Assembly (NCBI RefSeq): GCF_000006565.2
Contig: NC_031472.1
Coordinates: 2,598,227 to 2,662,226 of the forward strand
Source of the DNA: Toxoplasma gondii ME49
Lineage: Eukaryota; Apicomplexa; Conoidasida; Eucoccidiorida; Sarcocystidae
Direction of reading: 5' to 3'
Length of the DNA: 64,000 bases
The position numbers and the translations under genes were made by a program. This document shows, piece after piece, positions 1-11,417 of this stretch (the first letter of the stretch is position 1; every line of letters starts with the position of its first letter). The notes beneath the pieces were generated by a model that did not search any database, was not told where the DNA came from, and saw nothing but the letters and a program-made list of their open reading frames with translations.

Positions 1-3000
1 CCTCCTATTGAATCGATTGACAGGTCAACGGATGTGGCAACTGATCACAGTGGCAGACGATTTGACACTCCCACGATTCCAAAGTCCTGTCTACGCCCTG
101 AACAGATTACTGCCTTGGAGCGCAAACAACCCCCTGCGGAATCCGACGGCCGCACAGCTCCAGCGGTATCACACATTCAAGAGATCACTCCCGCAGACTC
201 ACCTTCAAGGCACGAATACAGCCAGACTGCCAGACGACAGCGCCAACAACCCCCAACACCGGGAACCCGTCACCCTCAGTCTGGAGCGCGAGCTCATATA
301 GCAGACGGTGCGGGACAGCATAGCGAAAAGGATGTACATCTTCCCATGGAAAAAGAACAGGCGCAGGCGACGCGGTTGCCCGACGCTCCGGTGGAGACTT
401 CCTTGGAGTCGCAACAGAGGACCGCAGATGCCCAAAACGCGCCCGATGTGTGCGAGACTGTGGGGAGAGCAGGGGGCTTTGGGGGTGCGGAATCTGGCGG
501 GGAGGAGGCAGTTGTGTTTGGGCCGATGACAGAGGCTGAGGCACAGGCGACGCGGTTGCCCGACGCTCCTGTCGAGACTTCCGTGGAGTCGCAGCAGGAG
601 ACCAGAGATGCCCGAGAGGCGCCAGATGTGTGCGAGACTATGGAGAGAGCAGAGGGGTCTGAGGGTGCGGAATCTGGTAGGGAGGAGGCACTTGTGTTTG
701 GGCCGATGACTGAGGCTGAGGCGCAGGCGACGCGGTTGCCCGACGCTCCTGTCGAGACTTCCGTGGAGTCGCAGCAGGAGACCAGAGATGCCCGAAAGGC
801 GCCAGATGTGTGCGAGACTATGGAGAGAGCAGAGGGGTCTGGGGGTGCGGAATCTGGTGGGGAGGAGGCAGTTGTGTTTGGGCCGATGACAGAGGCTGAG
901 GCGCAGGCGACGCGGTTGCCCGACGCTCCTGTCGAGACTTCCTTGGAGTCGCAACAGAGGACCGGAGATGCCCAAAACGCGCCAGATGTGTGCGAGACTG
1001 TGGAGAGAGCAGAGGGGTCTGGGGGTGCGGAATCTGGTAGGAAGGAGGCAGTTGTGTTTGGGCCGATGACAGAGGCTGAGGCGCAGGCGACGCGGTTGCC
1101 CGACGCTCCTGTCGAGACTTCCTTGGAGTCGCAACAGAGGACCGGAGATGCCCAAAACGCGCCAGATGTGTGCGAGACTGTTGGGAGAGCAGAGGGCTCT
1201 GGGGGTCCGGAATCTGGTGGGGAGGAGGCAGTTGTGTTTGGGCCGATGACAGAGGCTGAGGCGCAGGCGACGCGGTTGCCCGACGCTCCGGTGGAGACTT
1301 CCTTGGAGTCGCAGCAGAAGACCAGAGATGCCCGAAAGGCGCCAGATGTGTGCGAGACTGTGGCGAGAGCAGAGGGGTCTGAGGGTGCGGAATCTGCTAG
1401 GAAGGAGGCAGTTGTGTTTGGGCCGATGACAGAGGCTGAGGCGCAGGCGACGCGGTTGCCCGACGCTCCGGTGAAGACGTCCGTGGAGTCGCAGCAGGAG
1501 ACCAGAGATGCCCGAAAGGCGCCAGATGTGTGCGAGACTATGGAGAGAGCAGAGGGGTCTGAGGGTGCGGAATCTGCTAGGAAGGAGGCAGTTGTGTTTG
1601 GGCCGATGACAGAGGCTGAGGCGCAGGCGACGCGGTTGCCCGACGCTCCGGTGGAGACTTCCTTGGAGTCGCAGCAGGAGACCAGAGATGCCCGAAAGGC
1701 GCCAGATGTGTGCGAGACTATGGACACAGCAGAGGGGTCTGAGGGTGCGGAATCTGGTGGGGAGGAGGCAGTTGTGTTTGGGCCGATGACAGAGGCTGAG
1801 GCGCAGGCGACGCGGTTGCCCGACGCTCCGGTGAAGACGTCCGTGAAGTCGCAGCAGAAGACCAGAGATGCCCGAAAGGCGCCAGATGTGTGCGAGACTA
1901 TGGAGAGAGCAGAGGGGTCTGAGGGTGCGGAATCTGCTAGGAAGGAGGCAGTTGTTTTTGGACCGATGACAGAGGCTGAGGCGCAGGCGACGCGGTTGCC
2001 CGACGCTCCGGTGAAGACGTCCGTGGAGTCGCAGCAGAAGACCAGAGATGCCCGAAAGGCGCCAGATGTGTGCGAGACTGTGGCGAGAACAGAGGGGTCT
2101 GAGGGTGCGGAATCTGCTAGGAAGGAGGCAGTTGTGTTTGGGCCGATGACAGAGGCTGAGGCGCAGGCGACGCGGTTGCCCGACGCTCCTGTCGAGACTT
2201 CCGTGGAGTCGCAGCAGGAGACCAGAGATGCCCGAAAGGCGCCAGATGTGTGCGAGACTATGGAGAGAGCAGAGGGGTCTGAGGGTGCGGAATCTGCTAG
2301 GAAGGAGGCAGTTGTGTTTGGGCCGATGACAGAGGCTGAGGCGCAGGCGACGCGGTTGCCCGACGCTCCTGTCGAGACTTCCTTGGAGTCGCAACAGAGG
2401 ACCGGAGATGCCCAAAACGCGCCAGATGTGTGCGAGACTGTTGGGAGAGCAGAGGGGTCTGAGGGTGCGGAATCTGGTAGGGAGGAGGCAGTTGTGTTTG
2501 GACCGATGACAGAGGCTGAGGCGCAGGCGACGCGGTTGCCCGACGCTCGTGTCGAGACGTCCGTGGAGTCGCAGCAAGGGACCAGAGATGCCCGAAAGGC
2601 GCCAGATGTGTGCGAGACTATGGAGAGAGCAGAGGGGTCTGAGGGTGCGCAATCTGGTAGGGAGGAGGCAGTTGTGTTTGGGCCGATGACAGAGGCTGAG
2701 GCGCAGGCGACGCGGTTGCCCGACGCTCCGGTCGAGACGTCCGTGGAGTCGCAGCAGGCGACCAGAGATGCCCAAATGGCGCCAGATGTGTGCGAGACTG
2801 TGGGGACAGCAGAGGGGTCTGAGGGTGCGGAATCTGGTAGGAAGGAGGCAGTTGTGTTTGGGCCGATGACAGAGGCTGAGGCGCAGGCGACGCGGTTGCC
2901 CGACGCTCCGGTGGAGACTTCCTTGGAGTCGCAGCAGGAGACCAGAGATGCCCGAAAGGCGCCAGATGTGTGCGAGCCTATGGACACAGCAGAGGGGTCT

Positions 3001-3637
3001 GAGGGTGCGGAATCTGGTGGGGAGGAGGCAGTTGTGTTTGGGCCGATGACAGAGGCTGAGGCGCAGGCGACGCGGTTGCCCGACGCTCGTGTCGAGACGT
3101 CCGTGGAGTCGCAGCAAGGGACCAGAGATGACCGAAAGGCGCCAGATGTGTGCGAGACTATGGAGAGAGCAGAGGGGTCTGAGGGTGCGCAATCTGGTAG
3201 GGAGGAGGCAGTTGTGTTTGGGCCGATGACAGAGGCTGAGGCGCAGGCGACGCGGTTGCCCGACGCTCGTGTCGAGACGTCCGCGGAGCCGAAACAGGCG
3301 GTCAGAGATGCCCAAATGGCGTCAAACGTTGGCGATAGTGTAGGGACAGCTGAGCAGTCTGAGGGTGCGGAATCTGCTAGGAAGGAGGCAGTTGTTTTTG
3401 GACCGATGACAGAGGCTGAGGCGCAGGCGACGCGGTTGCCCGACGCTCCGGTGAAGACGTCCGTGGAGTCGCAGCAGAAGACCAGAGATGCCCGAAAGGC
3501 GCCAGATGTGTGCGAGACTGTGGCGAGAACAGAGGGGTCTGAGGGTGCGGAATCTGCTAGGAAGGAGGCAGTGGTGTTTGGGCCGATGACAGGAAGGCTG
3601 AGGCGCCCAGGCGACGCGCGGTTGCCCGACGCTCCTG
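1..3637 (+). CDS. Giant 60-residue-repeat protein, 5' part (partial at left edge, broken by gap)
   Basis: I do not recognise this protein by name. The plus frame beginning at base 1 is open from the left edge to the first gap, so the exon probably starts outside the window. The first in-frame ATG is at 346, just before the repeats, and is an alternative start. Residues before the repeats are polar and Pro/Gln/Arg-rich, as in disordered protein. From 361 the protein is a tandem array of 60-residue units. Each carries the markers EAEAQATRLPDAPVETS, a Gln-rich stretch, APDVCET, AEGS and EAVVFGPMT. There is no signal peptide or membrane segment in the visible part. The same repeat resumes after the second gap, so this is most likely the front of the protein continued at 4741. 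Low-complexity repeat proteins of this size are common in coccidia; the function is unknown. Confidence 0.75.
361..3637 (+). repeat. 180-bp tandem repeat array, 18 full units plus a degraded partial
   Basis: Units begin at 361, 541, 721 and so on every 180 bases up to 3421, without any change of period, so each unit encodes 60 residues in one frame. Units fall into classes: SLESQQRTGDAQNAPDVCET, SVESQQETRDARKAPDVCET, and a diverged form with SAEPKQAVRDAQMASNVGDS (about 3283-3360). The units at 1981-2160 and 3421-3600 are almost the same, which suggests block duplication. The last 57 bases before the gap differ from all other units by three 2-base insertions, which look like base-call errors at a contig end. 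Confidence 0.95.
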
Positions 3638-3687
3638 NNNNNNNNNNNNNNNNNNNNNNNNNNNNNNNNNNNNNNNNNNNNNNNNNN
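3638..3687. other. Assembly gap (50 N)
   Basis: Fifty N follow a degraded repeat unit. The gap probably stands for unassembled 180-bp repeats, so its true length is unknown. A run of exactly 50, the same as the second gap, suggests a nominal spacer and not a measured distance. Confidence 0.98.
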
Positions 3688-3865
3688 TACATCGAAAGGT
3701 GGTAAAAATGTCGCACGTCTTTTCTGAGGTGATGGCTACCAGCCGATAATATGACCAAGGCTTCCTGTCTGCCGAGGTACTCGAGTCTAGCGTTGTTGGG
3801 AAAGACACTGCAGGCTTTGGGCACCAGGAGGCAAACGGACGCGTCCCTGCTTAGTCAAGGCTTCA

Positions 3866-3953
3866 CTGGGTCCCGGTGGTTGCGGAGTTGACGAGGCCGT
3901 TCCGGTGGACTGGGTCCCGGTGGTTGCGGAGTTGACGAGGCCGTTCCGGTGGA
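3866..3953. repeat. 44-bp direct tandem duplication, two copies
   Basis: A 44-base unit starting CTGGGTCCCGGTGGTTGCGG occurs twice head to tail with no mismatch seen, followed by the first six bases of a third copy with the last base changed. It lies outside any recognised exon. Confidence 0.9.
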
Positions 3954-4530
3954 CTGGGAACCTAGACCTCGGCGTTTACACACACACGTTCGTGGTCGTA
4001 TTCACTCACGACAATCTATCCTGTTTCTGATGTTTTCACAGCTTTTCCACAGACTTGAAGTTTGCTGGCACGCAGCGCCGTGCGTGCCAATGGTTCTTCC
4101 ACGGCGATCGCTCTTGGGTGGACCGGCAAGTTTGTGTCCACCTTTCGACCTCTCCACCGTCTCCTTTACCAGCGCTTCAATGCCTAAACGAGTCGACGTC
4201 TTTGGGCGAAATGCAGGATCAGGCGGACCGTGTTCCGCTGTTCCCTCTGTCTCACAGTCGGTTACGCCATCTTTCCCTTCCGGCGTAGAACGCCTTGCCG
4301 TGAATCAGGGGAGCTGTCAAATGGGAAGTGTCAAGAACATCCATCCAGGTCCTGGCAATGAAATTCAGTCTTCGGCGGGTGAAGGCGCTTCCTGCGTCGC
4401 CAATGTAAGGGGCCGGCTGCAGGACCCCCAGACGTGCACTCCGAGCGTTTCCTGGATGTCGGCCTTAATCGAGCTCATGAACGCTACTGGAGTTTTGCAG
4501 CACCCCGTTCAGAATGCTGCCCTCTGGTAA
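3949..4530 (+). CDS. Open frame in the island; possible last exon
   Basis: A frame of about 190 codons ends with TAA at 4528-4530. If the acceptor near 4050 is used, about 160 codons remain. The peptide is Ser/Pro/Gly-rich with several Cys and matches no family I know. The track start is not ATG, which fits an internal or terminal exon better than a complete gene. It may be the terminal exon of an unrelated gene if the island is misplaced, or simply a chance open frame in a fairly GC-rich stretch. Confidence 0.25.
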   Translation: MDWEPRPRRLHTHVRGRIHSRQSILFLMFSQLFHRLEVCWHAAPCVPMVLPRRSLLGGPASLCPPFDLSTVSFTSASMPKRVDVFGRNAGSGGPCSAVPSVSQSVTPSFPSGVERLAVNQGSCQMGSVKNIHPGPGNEIQSSAGEGASCVANVRGRLQDPQTCTPSVSWMSALIELMNATGVLQHPVQNAALW

Positions 4531-4690
4531 ACAGATCACGCATGAAGCTTTCACGAAGCCAGTTTCAGGATTCGTGACCCCGGGATGACTCACATGCAGA
4601 CAGTCGCGAGTTTTTTCTGTGAAACCGAATAGACAGAGCAGCCCGTGTCTCCAGGCACGACATATTCGGCATCCTCTCAAATTCTTCAGT

Positions 4691-4740
4691 NNNNNNNNNN
4701 NNNNNNNNNNNNNNNNNNNNNNNNNNNNNNNNNNNNNNNN
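4691..4740. other. Assembly gap (50 N)
   Basis: Fifty N precede a partial 180-bp repeat. The first repeat bases after the gap lack one C compared with all other units, again typical of a poor contig end. The true distance is unknown. Confidence 0.98.
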
Positions 4741-6340
4741 ATGCCAAAACGCGCCAGATGTGTGCGCGACTGTGGAGAGAGCAGAGGGGTCTGGGGGTCC
4801 GGAATCTGGTAGGAAGGAGGCAGTTGTGTTTGGGCCGATGACAGAGGCTGAGGCGCAGGCGACGCGGTTGCCCGACGCTCCTGTCGAGACTTCCTTGGAG
4901 TCGCAACAGAGGACCGGAGATGCCCAAAACGCGCCAGATGTGTGCGAGACTGTTGGGAGAGCAGAGGGGTCTGGGGGTGCGAAATCTGGTGGGGAGGAGG
5001 CAGTTGTGTTTGGGCCGATGACAGAGGCTGAGGCGCAGGCGACGCGGTTGCCCGACGCTCCTGTCGAGACTTCCGTGGAGTCGCAGCAGGAGACCAGAGA
5101 TGCCCGAAAGGCGCCAGATGTGTGCGAGACTATGGAGAAAGCACAGGGGTCTGGAGGTGCGGAATCTGGTAGGGAGGAGGCAGTTGTGTTTGGGCCGATG
5201 ACAGAGGCTGAGGCGCAGGCGACGCGGTTGCCCGACGCTCCGGTGGAGACTTCCTTGGAGTCGCAGCAGGAGACCAGAGATGCCCGAAAGGCGCCAGATG
5301 TGTGCGAGCCTATGGACACAGCAGAGGGGTCTGAGGGTGCGGAATCTGGTAGGGAGGAGGCAGTTGTGTTTGGGCCGATGACAGAGGCTGAGGCGCAGGC
5401 GACGCGGTTGCCCGACGCTCCTGTCGAGACTTCCTTGGAGTCGCAACAGAGGACCGGAGATGCCCAAAACGCGCCAGATGTGTGCGAGACTGTGGAGAGA
5501 GCAGAGGGGCCTGGGGGTGCGGAATCTGGTGGGGAGGAGGCAGTTGTGTTTGGACCGATGACAGAGGCTGAGGCGCAGGCGACGCGGTTGCCCGACGCTC
5601 CTGTCGAGACTTCCTTGGAGTCGCAACATAGGACCGGAGATGCCCAAAACGCGCCAGATGTGTGCGCGACTGTGGAGAGAGCAGAGGGGTCTGGGGGTCC
5701 GGAATCTGGTAGGAAGGAGGCAGTTGTGTTTGGGCCGATGACAGAGGCTGAGGCGCAGGCGACGCGGTTGCCCGACGCTCGTGTCGAGACGTCCGCGGAG
5801 CCGAGACAGGCGGCCAGAGATGCCCAAATGGCGCCAAGCGTTGGCGATAGTGTAGGGACAGCTGAGCAGTCTGAGGGTGCGGAATCTGGTGGGGAGGAGG
5901 CAGTTGTTTTTGGACCGATGACAGAGGCTGAGGCGCAGGCGAGGGGGCTCCCCGACGCTCCTGTCGAGACTTCCTTGGAGTCGCAACAGAGGACCGGAGA
6001 TGCCCAAAACGCGCCAGATGTGTGCGAGACTGTTTGGAGAGCAGAGGGGTCTGGGGGTGCGGAATCTGGTAGGAAGGAGGCAGTTGTGTTTCGGCCGATG
6101 ACAGAGGCTGAGGCGCAGGCGACGCGGTTGCCCGACGCTCCTGTCGAGACGTCCGCGGAGCCGAGACAGGCGGCCAGAGATGCCCAAATGGCGCCAAGCG
6201 TTGGCGATAGTGTAGGGACAGCTGAGCAGTCTGAGGGTGCGGAATCTGGTGGGGAGGAGGCAGTTGTTTTTGGACCGATGACAGAGGCTGAGGCGCAGGC
6301 GAGGGGGCTCCCCGACGCTGCTGTCCAGACGTCCGTGGAG
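4741..6340 (+). repeat. 180-bp tandem repeat array, second block
   Basis: Units begin at 4853 and every 180 bases up to 6113, with partial units at both ends. The class with SAEPRQAARDAQMAPSVGDS appears at 5790 and again at 6150, each followed by a unit reading EAQARGLPD instead of EAQATRLPD. This is a 360-base higher-order duplication. The array decays after about 6300, where ERKPVSRELKD replaces the repeat. Confidence 0.95.
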
Positions 6341-9300
6341 CGAAAGCCGGTTTCGCGAGAATTGAAGGACCAGCGTTTGTTGCGCCATATTGAGGCGTCA
6401 GGTGAAAGGGGTAGGGGTCCTGAAAAGGCTGGTGTGTCGGTTTGGAGGGCGAGGAATGTGATGGAGGAATGCGGTCCCGACCGAAATGCGGTGGAGGGGC
6501 GGTCTTGTTCACAGAGTGATCTGTTTGAGTTGCATGACGGTGCAGTATGCCACATTCAGACTGAGATGGGTGAGGGCGGTTTGAAGGGTTCCGAGTCCAA
6601 AGATCTGCGTCAGTTGCCGTTGGGTTGGATCGGGAGTAGTGTCTCGGGTGTGGTTGCCGGGGTGAGTACTGGTACTTTTGCTGTCCCTGTGGCACCATGC
6701 CCTACTGAAGGTGGTGAACCGAATGAGCCGACAAGGGAAGTTTACACGCATAGGTCCGTTACAGGGTGCTTTGCAAGGACAGAAAAACAAGAACATTCAG
6801 GGCCAATGTCTGCCGACGCGGCTGAAGAATTAAGGATGACTCGCGACGCTTTATCTGTTTTCTCATCCCCTCCATCGTCCCCACGATCTGTGCAGTTGCT
6901 GAATCATGCCCGGTCGCATCCTGAAGTCCCGCGACTCGACTTGTATTGGCTGAAAAAAGGAGGCCGAAGACGCCCAATTAAGACCCGCAGTGACCTAGAG
7001 TTATGTACGCCAACACAAGTGACGGGGCAAGCGCTCCCGCGGATTGCCACGGTAGACGCTATCCCAGTCATTCAAGCGTGTGACGGTCCTGAGGCAATTA
7101 AGGCAGGTATCATTGCTTCTCTGTTTGAAGATGATTTGTCCGAGTTCGAATCCCTGCCTAAGCAGAGCGAAGTTTCTGTCTCTTCAGTTTCCGACGCAGT
7201 GACACCTGCGGTTCTGTGCCACGATGCGTCGTCACCTGCCTCTTCCTTCAAGCCACGCAACATTGTACAGGCTTCTCGACCTCAGCATCACCAGAGCTTG
7301 CGCAGCTCAGCAGGGTCCGCACAGACAGCAGCGGCGCGTTCCCGTCTCCATACCCAAGGTGTGGCAGCAGAATCAAAGACGGAAAGCTCGGGTAACCCTT
7401 TTGCGATCGCAATGCAGAATGTGGAGCAGAATGGTGGAGGACATGCGCCCAGCTCCCTCGATCGTGCTCACCGTGTCGAGACAGCAACTTCCTCTCAGCA
7501 AGCTGCTGCATCGGTCCTGCGAAAGCGTGCCTCTGACAGGTCCGAATCGGATCCTGCCGTGTTCGATGGTGTTTCAAGTCAGTATGGAATGGGTCTTGAA
7601 TCCCTCAAAAAAACCGGAACAGTAGTAGAGGCTGCAAATCCATGTTCCAGTGCAGGGTATGAAAGGTTCTCGAGTACGCTGTCTTCTACTAACATGCCGA
7701 TAAGTGCTTCTTCCCGTTCGCAGTCACAATCGGCGCTGGTGGATGGTTTGAGGCGGTCGTCCTGGAACCTGAGCGACGATGTGCACGCTGCTAAAGCGGC
7801 TACAACAGAACGAGGCAGTGCAAGAACTCGAGGGACGCAGCAGTTGGTCGGGGAGAAGGACAAGAAGGCAAGCGTCTCACTTCCCGTACAAGAAAAAGCG
7901 GACCAAGGAATCGTTACTCTCGGAATGCCTAGAGAGGCCAAAGGCCGCTTTCCGGTCCCGACGTCCACAGCTGAAGCCCCAGGGGATTCTTTGTGTGTTG
8001 ACGACGCCGGTGGTACCTCAGCGTTATTTGCAAACCATAAGGAAGCAATTCTATCGAAAAAGAAGACGCAAACAGAACAACCTAAAGAGGCGGAACATTG
8101 GGGAGGCGGGGACACGAAACTCAAGAAGGCGTCTAAAGACGAGCGGAGGACCCCTTTTATTTCCCGAAGTGAGGCAATGTTCGGCACTTTGTCCGGTGGC
8201 CCAGTCTCAATGTCCTGTCGTTGCAAGGACGACAGCGAAGGTGTACCTGGGCGACGCCTAGCTAAGGCCTGTGAAACCAAGGCCGGAGCTGTTGGCAACA
8301 CCTTTAATTCTGGCGAAGCACGGGAAACGGTGGACATGGCCCAGACTAGCGCGAACCAAGGCACAGGTGAAGTGCCACAAGCAAGGCCTGCCGTAGAACA
8401 TCCTCTGGTAACGAGGGAAAATCAAATAAATGAGGCGTCCGATGGCGCGGATTTTTTCGGTGAAAAAGCGTTAGGACAAGAACGTGCAGCCCCCGCTCAG
8501 GAACCAAAGGATGGTGATCGAAGCAGGGTCTCCTTGCAACAACCTGAGATCGAAGGGTCGTCAAAGAGCAAGCAGATTCGGAGGCAGAGTGTTTCTGGCA
8601 TTTCACATCCACCGGCCCTGGCAGTGGCATCTTCCCAACGTGAAAAGCTTGGCAGAATCTCTCGGACGCCAAAAGGGAAGACAGGTCACCTCGAAAAACA
8701 ATCGGTCCAGAGAACTGCCTTACTTTCAGAACCTGCTGAAGGGGCCAGAGTTCTTATGGCTGAGAATCGTCGACAAAAAATAACACCTGGAGTGTGTCTA
8801 CAAGCCGCGCAAGCTAATGCTCGAGTAGACTCTGCGATTCAACGTTTCAAACAGGGAGTCCCTGCGAGAGAGAAAGGGGTTCAGCTGACGTCAGTGGATG
8901 CGGCATCTGACAGAAAACCTTTGATCGACGAAACCACATCGTCACAAGACATAGAGGTTAGCAAACGACCCAGAATCCCAAAGAGCCTGTCAGTGGCTCG
9001 ACCAGCTGATAAAGCAAGAAGCAAGCCAGCAGCGAGCTCCACGAGTGTCACAACGGTGGAGAGCTCCAAGATCAGGAACGAGTCCTCGACGCGGCCGTCG
9101 GCACCTGCTCCCAAACTGTCTGATGTCGCAGGACGAGAGACGCCTGTTGAATGCATGAACGTGAGCGAGAGACAAAGCCGCCTGACCCTCCCGAAGGCGG
9201 GTGTAGGTGAGGACGTGTCGGCTGTGCGTGCAAGAGTAGCGCGCAGTTCAGCGTCTATTTTCGGTTTTCGTAGAAATGCACAGGAGCATCTGGACGGTGG

Positions 9301-10933
9301 TCGCGAAGTGTCCGTCCAAAGAGGCCGGGGGACAGAACCTAGGCAGTTAGGAAAGAAAGCGTTTATTTCCTGGGCGGCGCATCGGGAAAACTTGCAGCCG
9401 ACGGGAATGAAGAATCCATCTAAGCCGTTGCAACCGAAGTACCCTGTAGCCGCCTCTGATATTTTAATTTCACGCACCAGGCAACACGTCAGCGAGGACT
9501 CAGTTTCAATCGACAGCGAAGGTCAGGAGCATCGTGCCGCCGCTCAAAGAGAAGCTGTGCCGCAGACTGTCCACCCGGTATCCAGGTCGCTGCAGGTGTT
9601 CCGGATTCCTACGATTAGAACCCAGCGTTTTGGAGTTCGTGGCTCGGTCCACAATCCCTCAGTCGCAGAGTCCAAAGCGAGTGATTCACAAGAACAGCGA
9701 AGTGTTTCCTCATCCGCATCACCTCCCGTTGCTGAGCCATCGACTCAGAACATTGAGCGCAGGCAGGCGTCAGAACGAGTGAATAACCCGGATACGCAAT
9801 GCGTCAAAGGACGGAGTGCCGAGAGAAAAGAAACTGGCCGATGTCTATCTGCACACGCCAGAGCGTCGATGCAACCGGCGAAGGCCCTGAAGGTGGACAG
9901 TAGATACACGATTGCAAAAGTTGGCTCTGCACATGCTAAACGGAAGCTGGAGAACACTGCGGTGCGAGGTCTATCAAGTGCATGCGACGTCGCCAGCGCC
10001 GTAAGCGAAAGGAATCAGACACGGGCCACGAAGCACAAAGGAGAAGCGTCCAAGGCCGTTGCATCGACGGCGAAAGCTGACTGCGTAGCTACTACACGGC
10101 ACTTGTTTGACAGGGGATCGGTACCAGAGTTTTCTGCCGGTCCGGTGGGTCCCAGAACTGCTGTCAAAAGCCATGTTTCGGGCGCGAAGTCGCATACAGA
10201 ACCAACTGAAATTAGCGCAAAGCTCAGTTTAAACGCAGTGAGACCCAGTCAATCGAAGGATATGGCAAATGTCAGGGAGAATGTATCCACCTCGCCAAGG
10301 TCAACGACCCAGGAAGTGTCAGGCTGTCAAGCGAAGAATACACGGTTCGCCGTTTCAAAGCGAGTGGCTCCTACATCGATGCGCAGCGAAGCTGCTCAAT
10401 TCACAGGGCCTTCGTCCCACGCTCATGAAGTGCCACAAGCGAAAACAAGTCGGACAACGCCTCCGTTAGAAGCCCTGAAAAAGCACCACGCGTTTCTACC
10501 GCGTAGCTCTCCGGGTACGAAACTGGCGAATGGTCCGTTAACTGGAGGCAGTGCGGCGACAAAAAAAACTGATACCGATGCGCAAGAGCACGGAGGAGCT
10601 GTATTGAAGAAACCTGTTCGAAGCGGAATTCCACATATCTGTCCCCCCATATCCAGGCAGCGGCTGACTACGTCCGGAAACGATCCCACAGAGGAAAATG
10701 TCGGTGGAGAGGCAAACACTTCAGCAGGGCAGCGTCCGGCAGCACGCACAGCCTATGGTGTGACGAAAGCTTCTAGTGTATATGGTCGTGCAAAGACCGT
10801 GAAACGCTTAGAAAAGTCCCCCTTAGAACTCGAAACTTCAGATGAGAAACCCATCCTACCTGAGGCCGCGAAGGCGTTGATGCAACCAAGGCAGTGCCGT
10901 CTCGTTCCACTTCCGAAGACACAAGAAGAGAAG
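4741..10933 (+). CDS. Giant 60-residue-repeat protein, middle part with disordered region
   Basis: This continues the repeat protein. Eight full 60-residue units and two partial ones run to about 6340, followed by about 1500 residues of non-repetitive, polar, Ser/Thr/Lys/Gln-rich sequence with many Arg-Ser and Ser-Ser pairs and no hydrophobic segment. This looks like an intrinsically disordered scaffold or parasite-specific cytoplasmic or secreted protein; no domain is recognised. The frame hits a TGA at 10952-10954. Just before it, GAGAAG|GTGAGG at 10933/10934 is a strong phase-0 splice donor. Two acceptors at 11417 and 11432 lead in phase into the long exon ending at 15068. I therefore favour a spliced gene. 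The alternative is a gene that ends at 10954 with C-terminal residues KVRLVRV. Confidence 0.75.
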
Positions 10934-11417
10934 GTGAGGCTTGTGCGTGTTTGACTCTACTTCTCGTGCCCGGTGGAGGGCAGTCGCCGTTTGATGTCAG
11001 TGCAATTGGACGCGACATATCATCTCAGCTTGTGGGTCAGAGGAGGGAAGAAACCACTGGTCACTTCACGTCGATACGTTTGACACACTGGAATGAAATG
11101 GCTAAAGCATTCGGCAAGTCATCATGATCCATCGTGAAAAAACGCACCGAACTCGCGCAGAAAATTTATCGTTGCTGTCAGATGATACATTTGCTGCATA
11201 CAATATGTCGTGGCGTTTGGAAGAAGGGATAAGTGGACTTGATGGCGATCAGTGTGGTCTTCCAAGGTCCCGCTTGCGCGCCAATAAATCCTGCACGGTC
11301 TTCAGGAGGTTACTCTTTCGGCAGAAAGCTGCAAAACCGTGAGTGTGGCGACACGACAACACTTCCGATTGAACAGTGAATTCTAGTGGTTCGTGGCGAT
11401 GTGTGTTCTGGCTTTAG
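10934..11417 (+). other. Probable phase-0 intron joining the two repeat exons
   Basis: The donor is AAG|GTGAGG. The best acceptor is TGTGTTCTGGCTTTAG|GC ending at 11417, with a second in-phase acceptor CTGCAG|GC ending at 11432. Another in-phase route uses a 14-base micro-exon, 11325-11338, between TTTCGGCAG and GTGAGT, then the acceptor CTCTCTGGTAG ending at 11521. An alternative is an independent first exon starting at the ATG at 11124, spliced from 11338 to 11522. Confidence 0.5.

Larger units (their letters stand above)
3688..4690. other. Isolated non-repeat island between two gaps
   Basis: This 1003-base piece contains none of the 180-bp repeat although both flanks do. It could be an intron-bearing part of the repeat gene, or a contig placed here wrongly; its orientation is not fixed by anything visible. 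It holds a 44-bp direct duplication (3866-3953), a possible splice acceptor near 4050 (pyrimidine-rich stretch ending in TTTTCCACAG), and an open frame on the plus strand to the stop at 4528-4530. Confidence 0.8.

Noticed and set aside
205..3824. Minus-strand frames of over 1000 codons across the first repeat array
   Set aside because: A 180-base period is divisible by three, so a stop-free frame in one unit stays open in all. The sense frame alone continues into a non-repetitive region with normal protein composition.
361..6340. CRISPR-like array
   Set aside because: The repeats are contiguous 180-base coding units without spacers and lie in a eukaryotic gene.
4465..6698. Three overlapping minus-strand frames over the second array
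   Set aside because: Same period effect as above; they are copies of the antisense shadow and run through the N gap.
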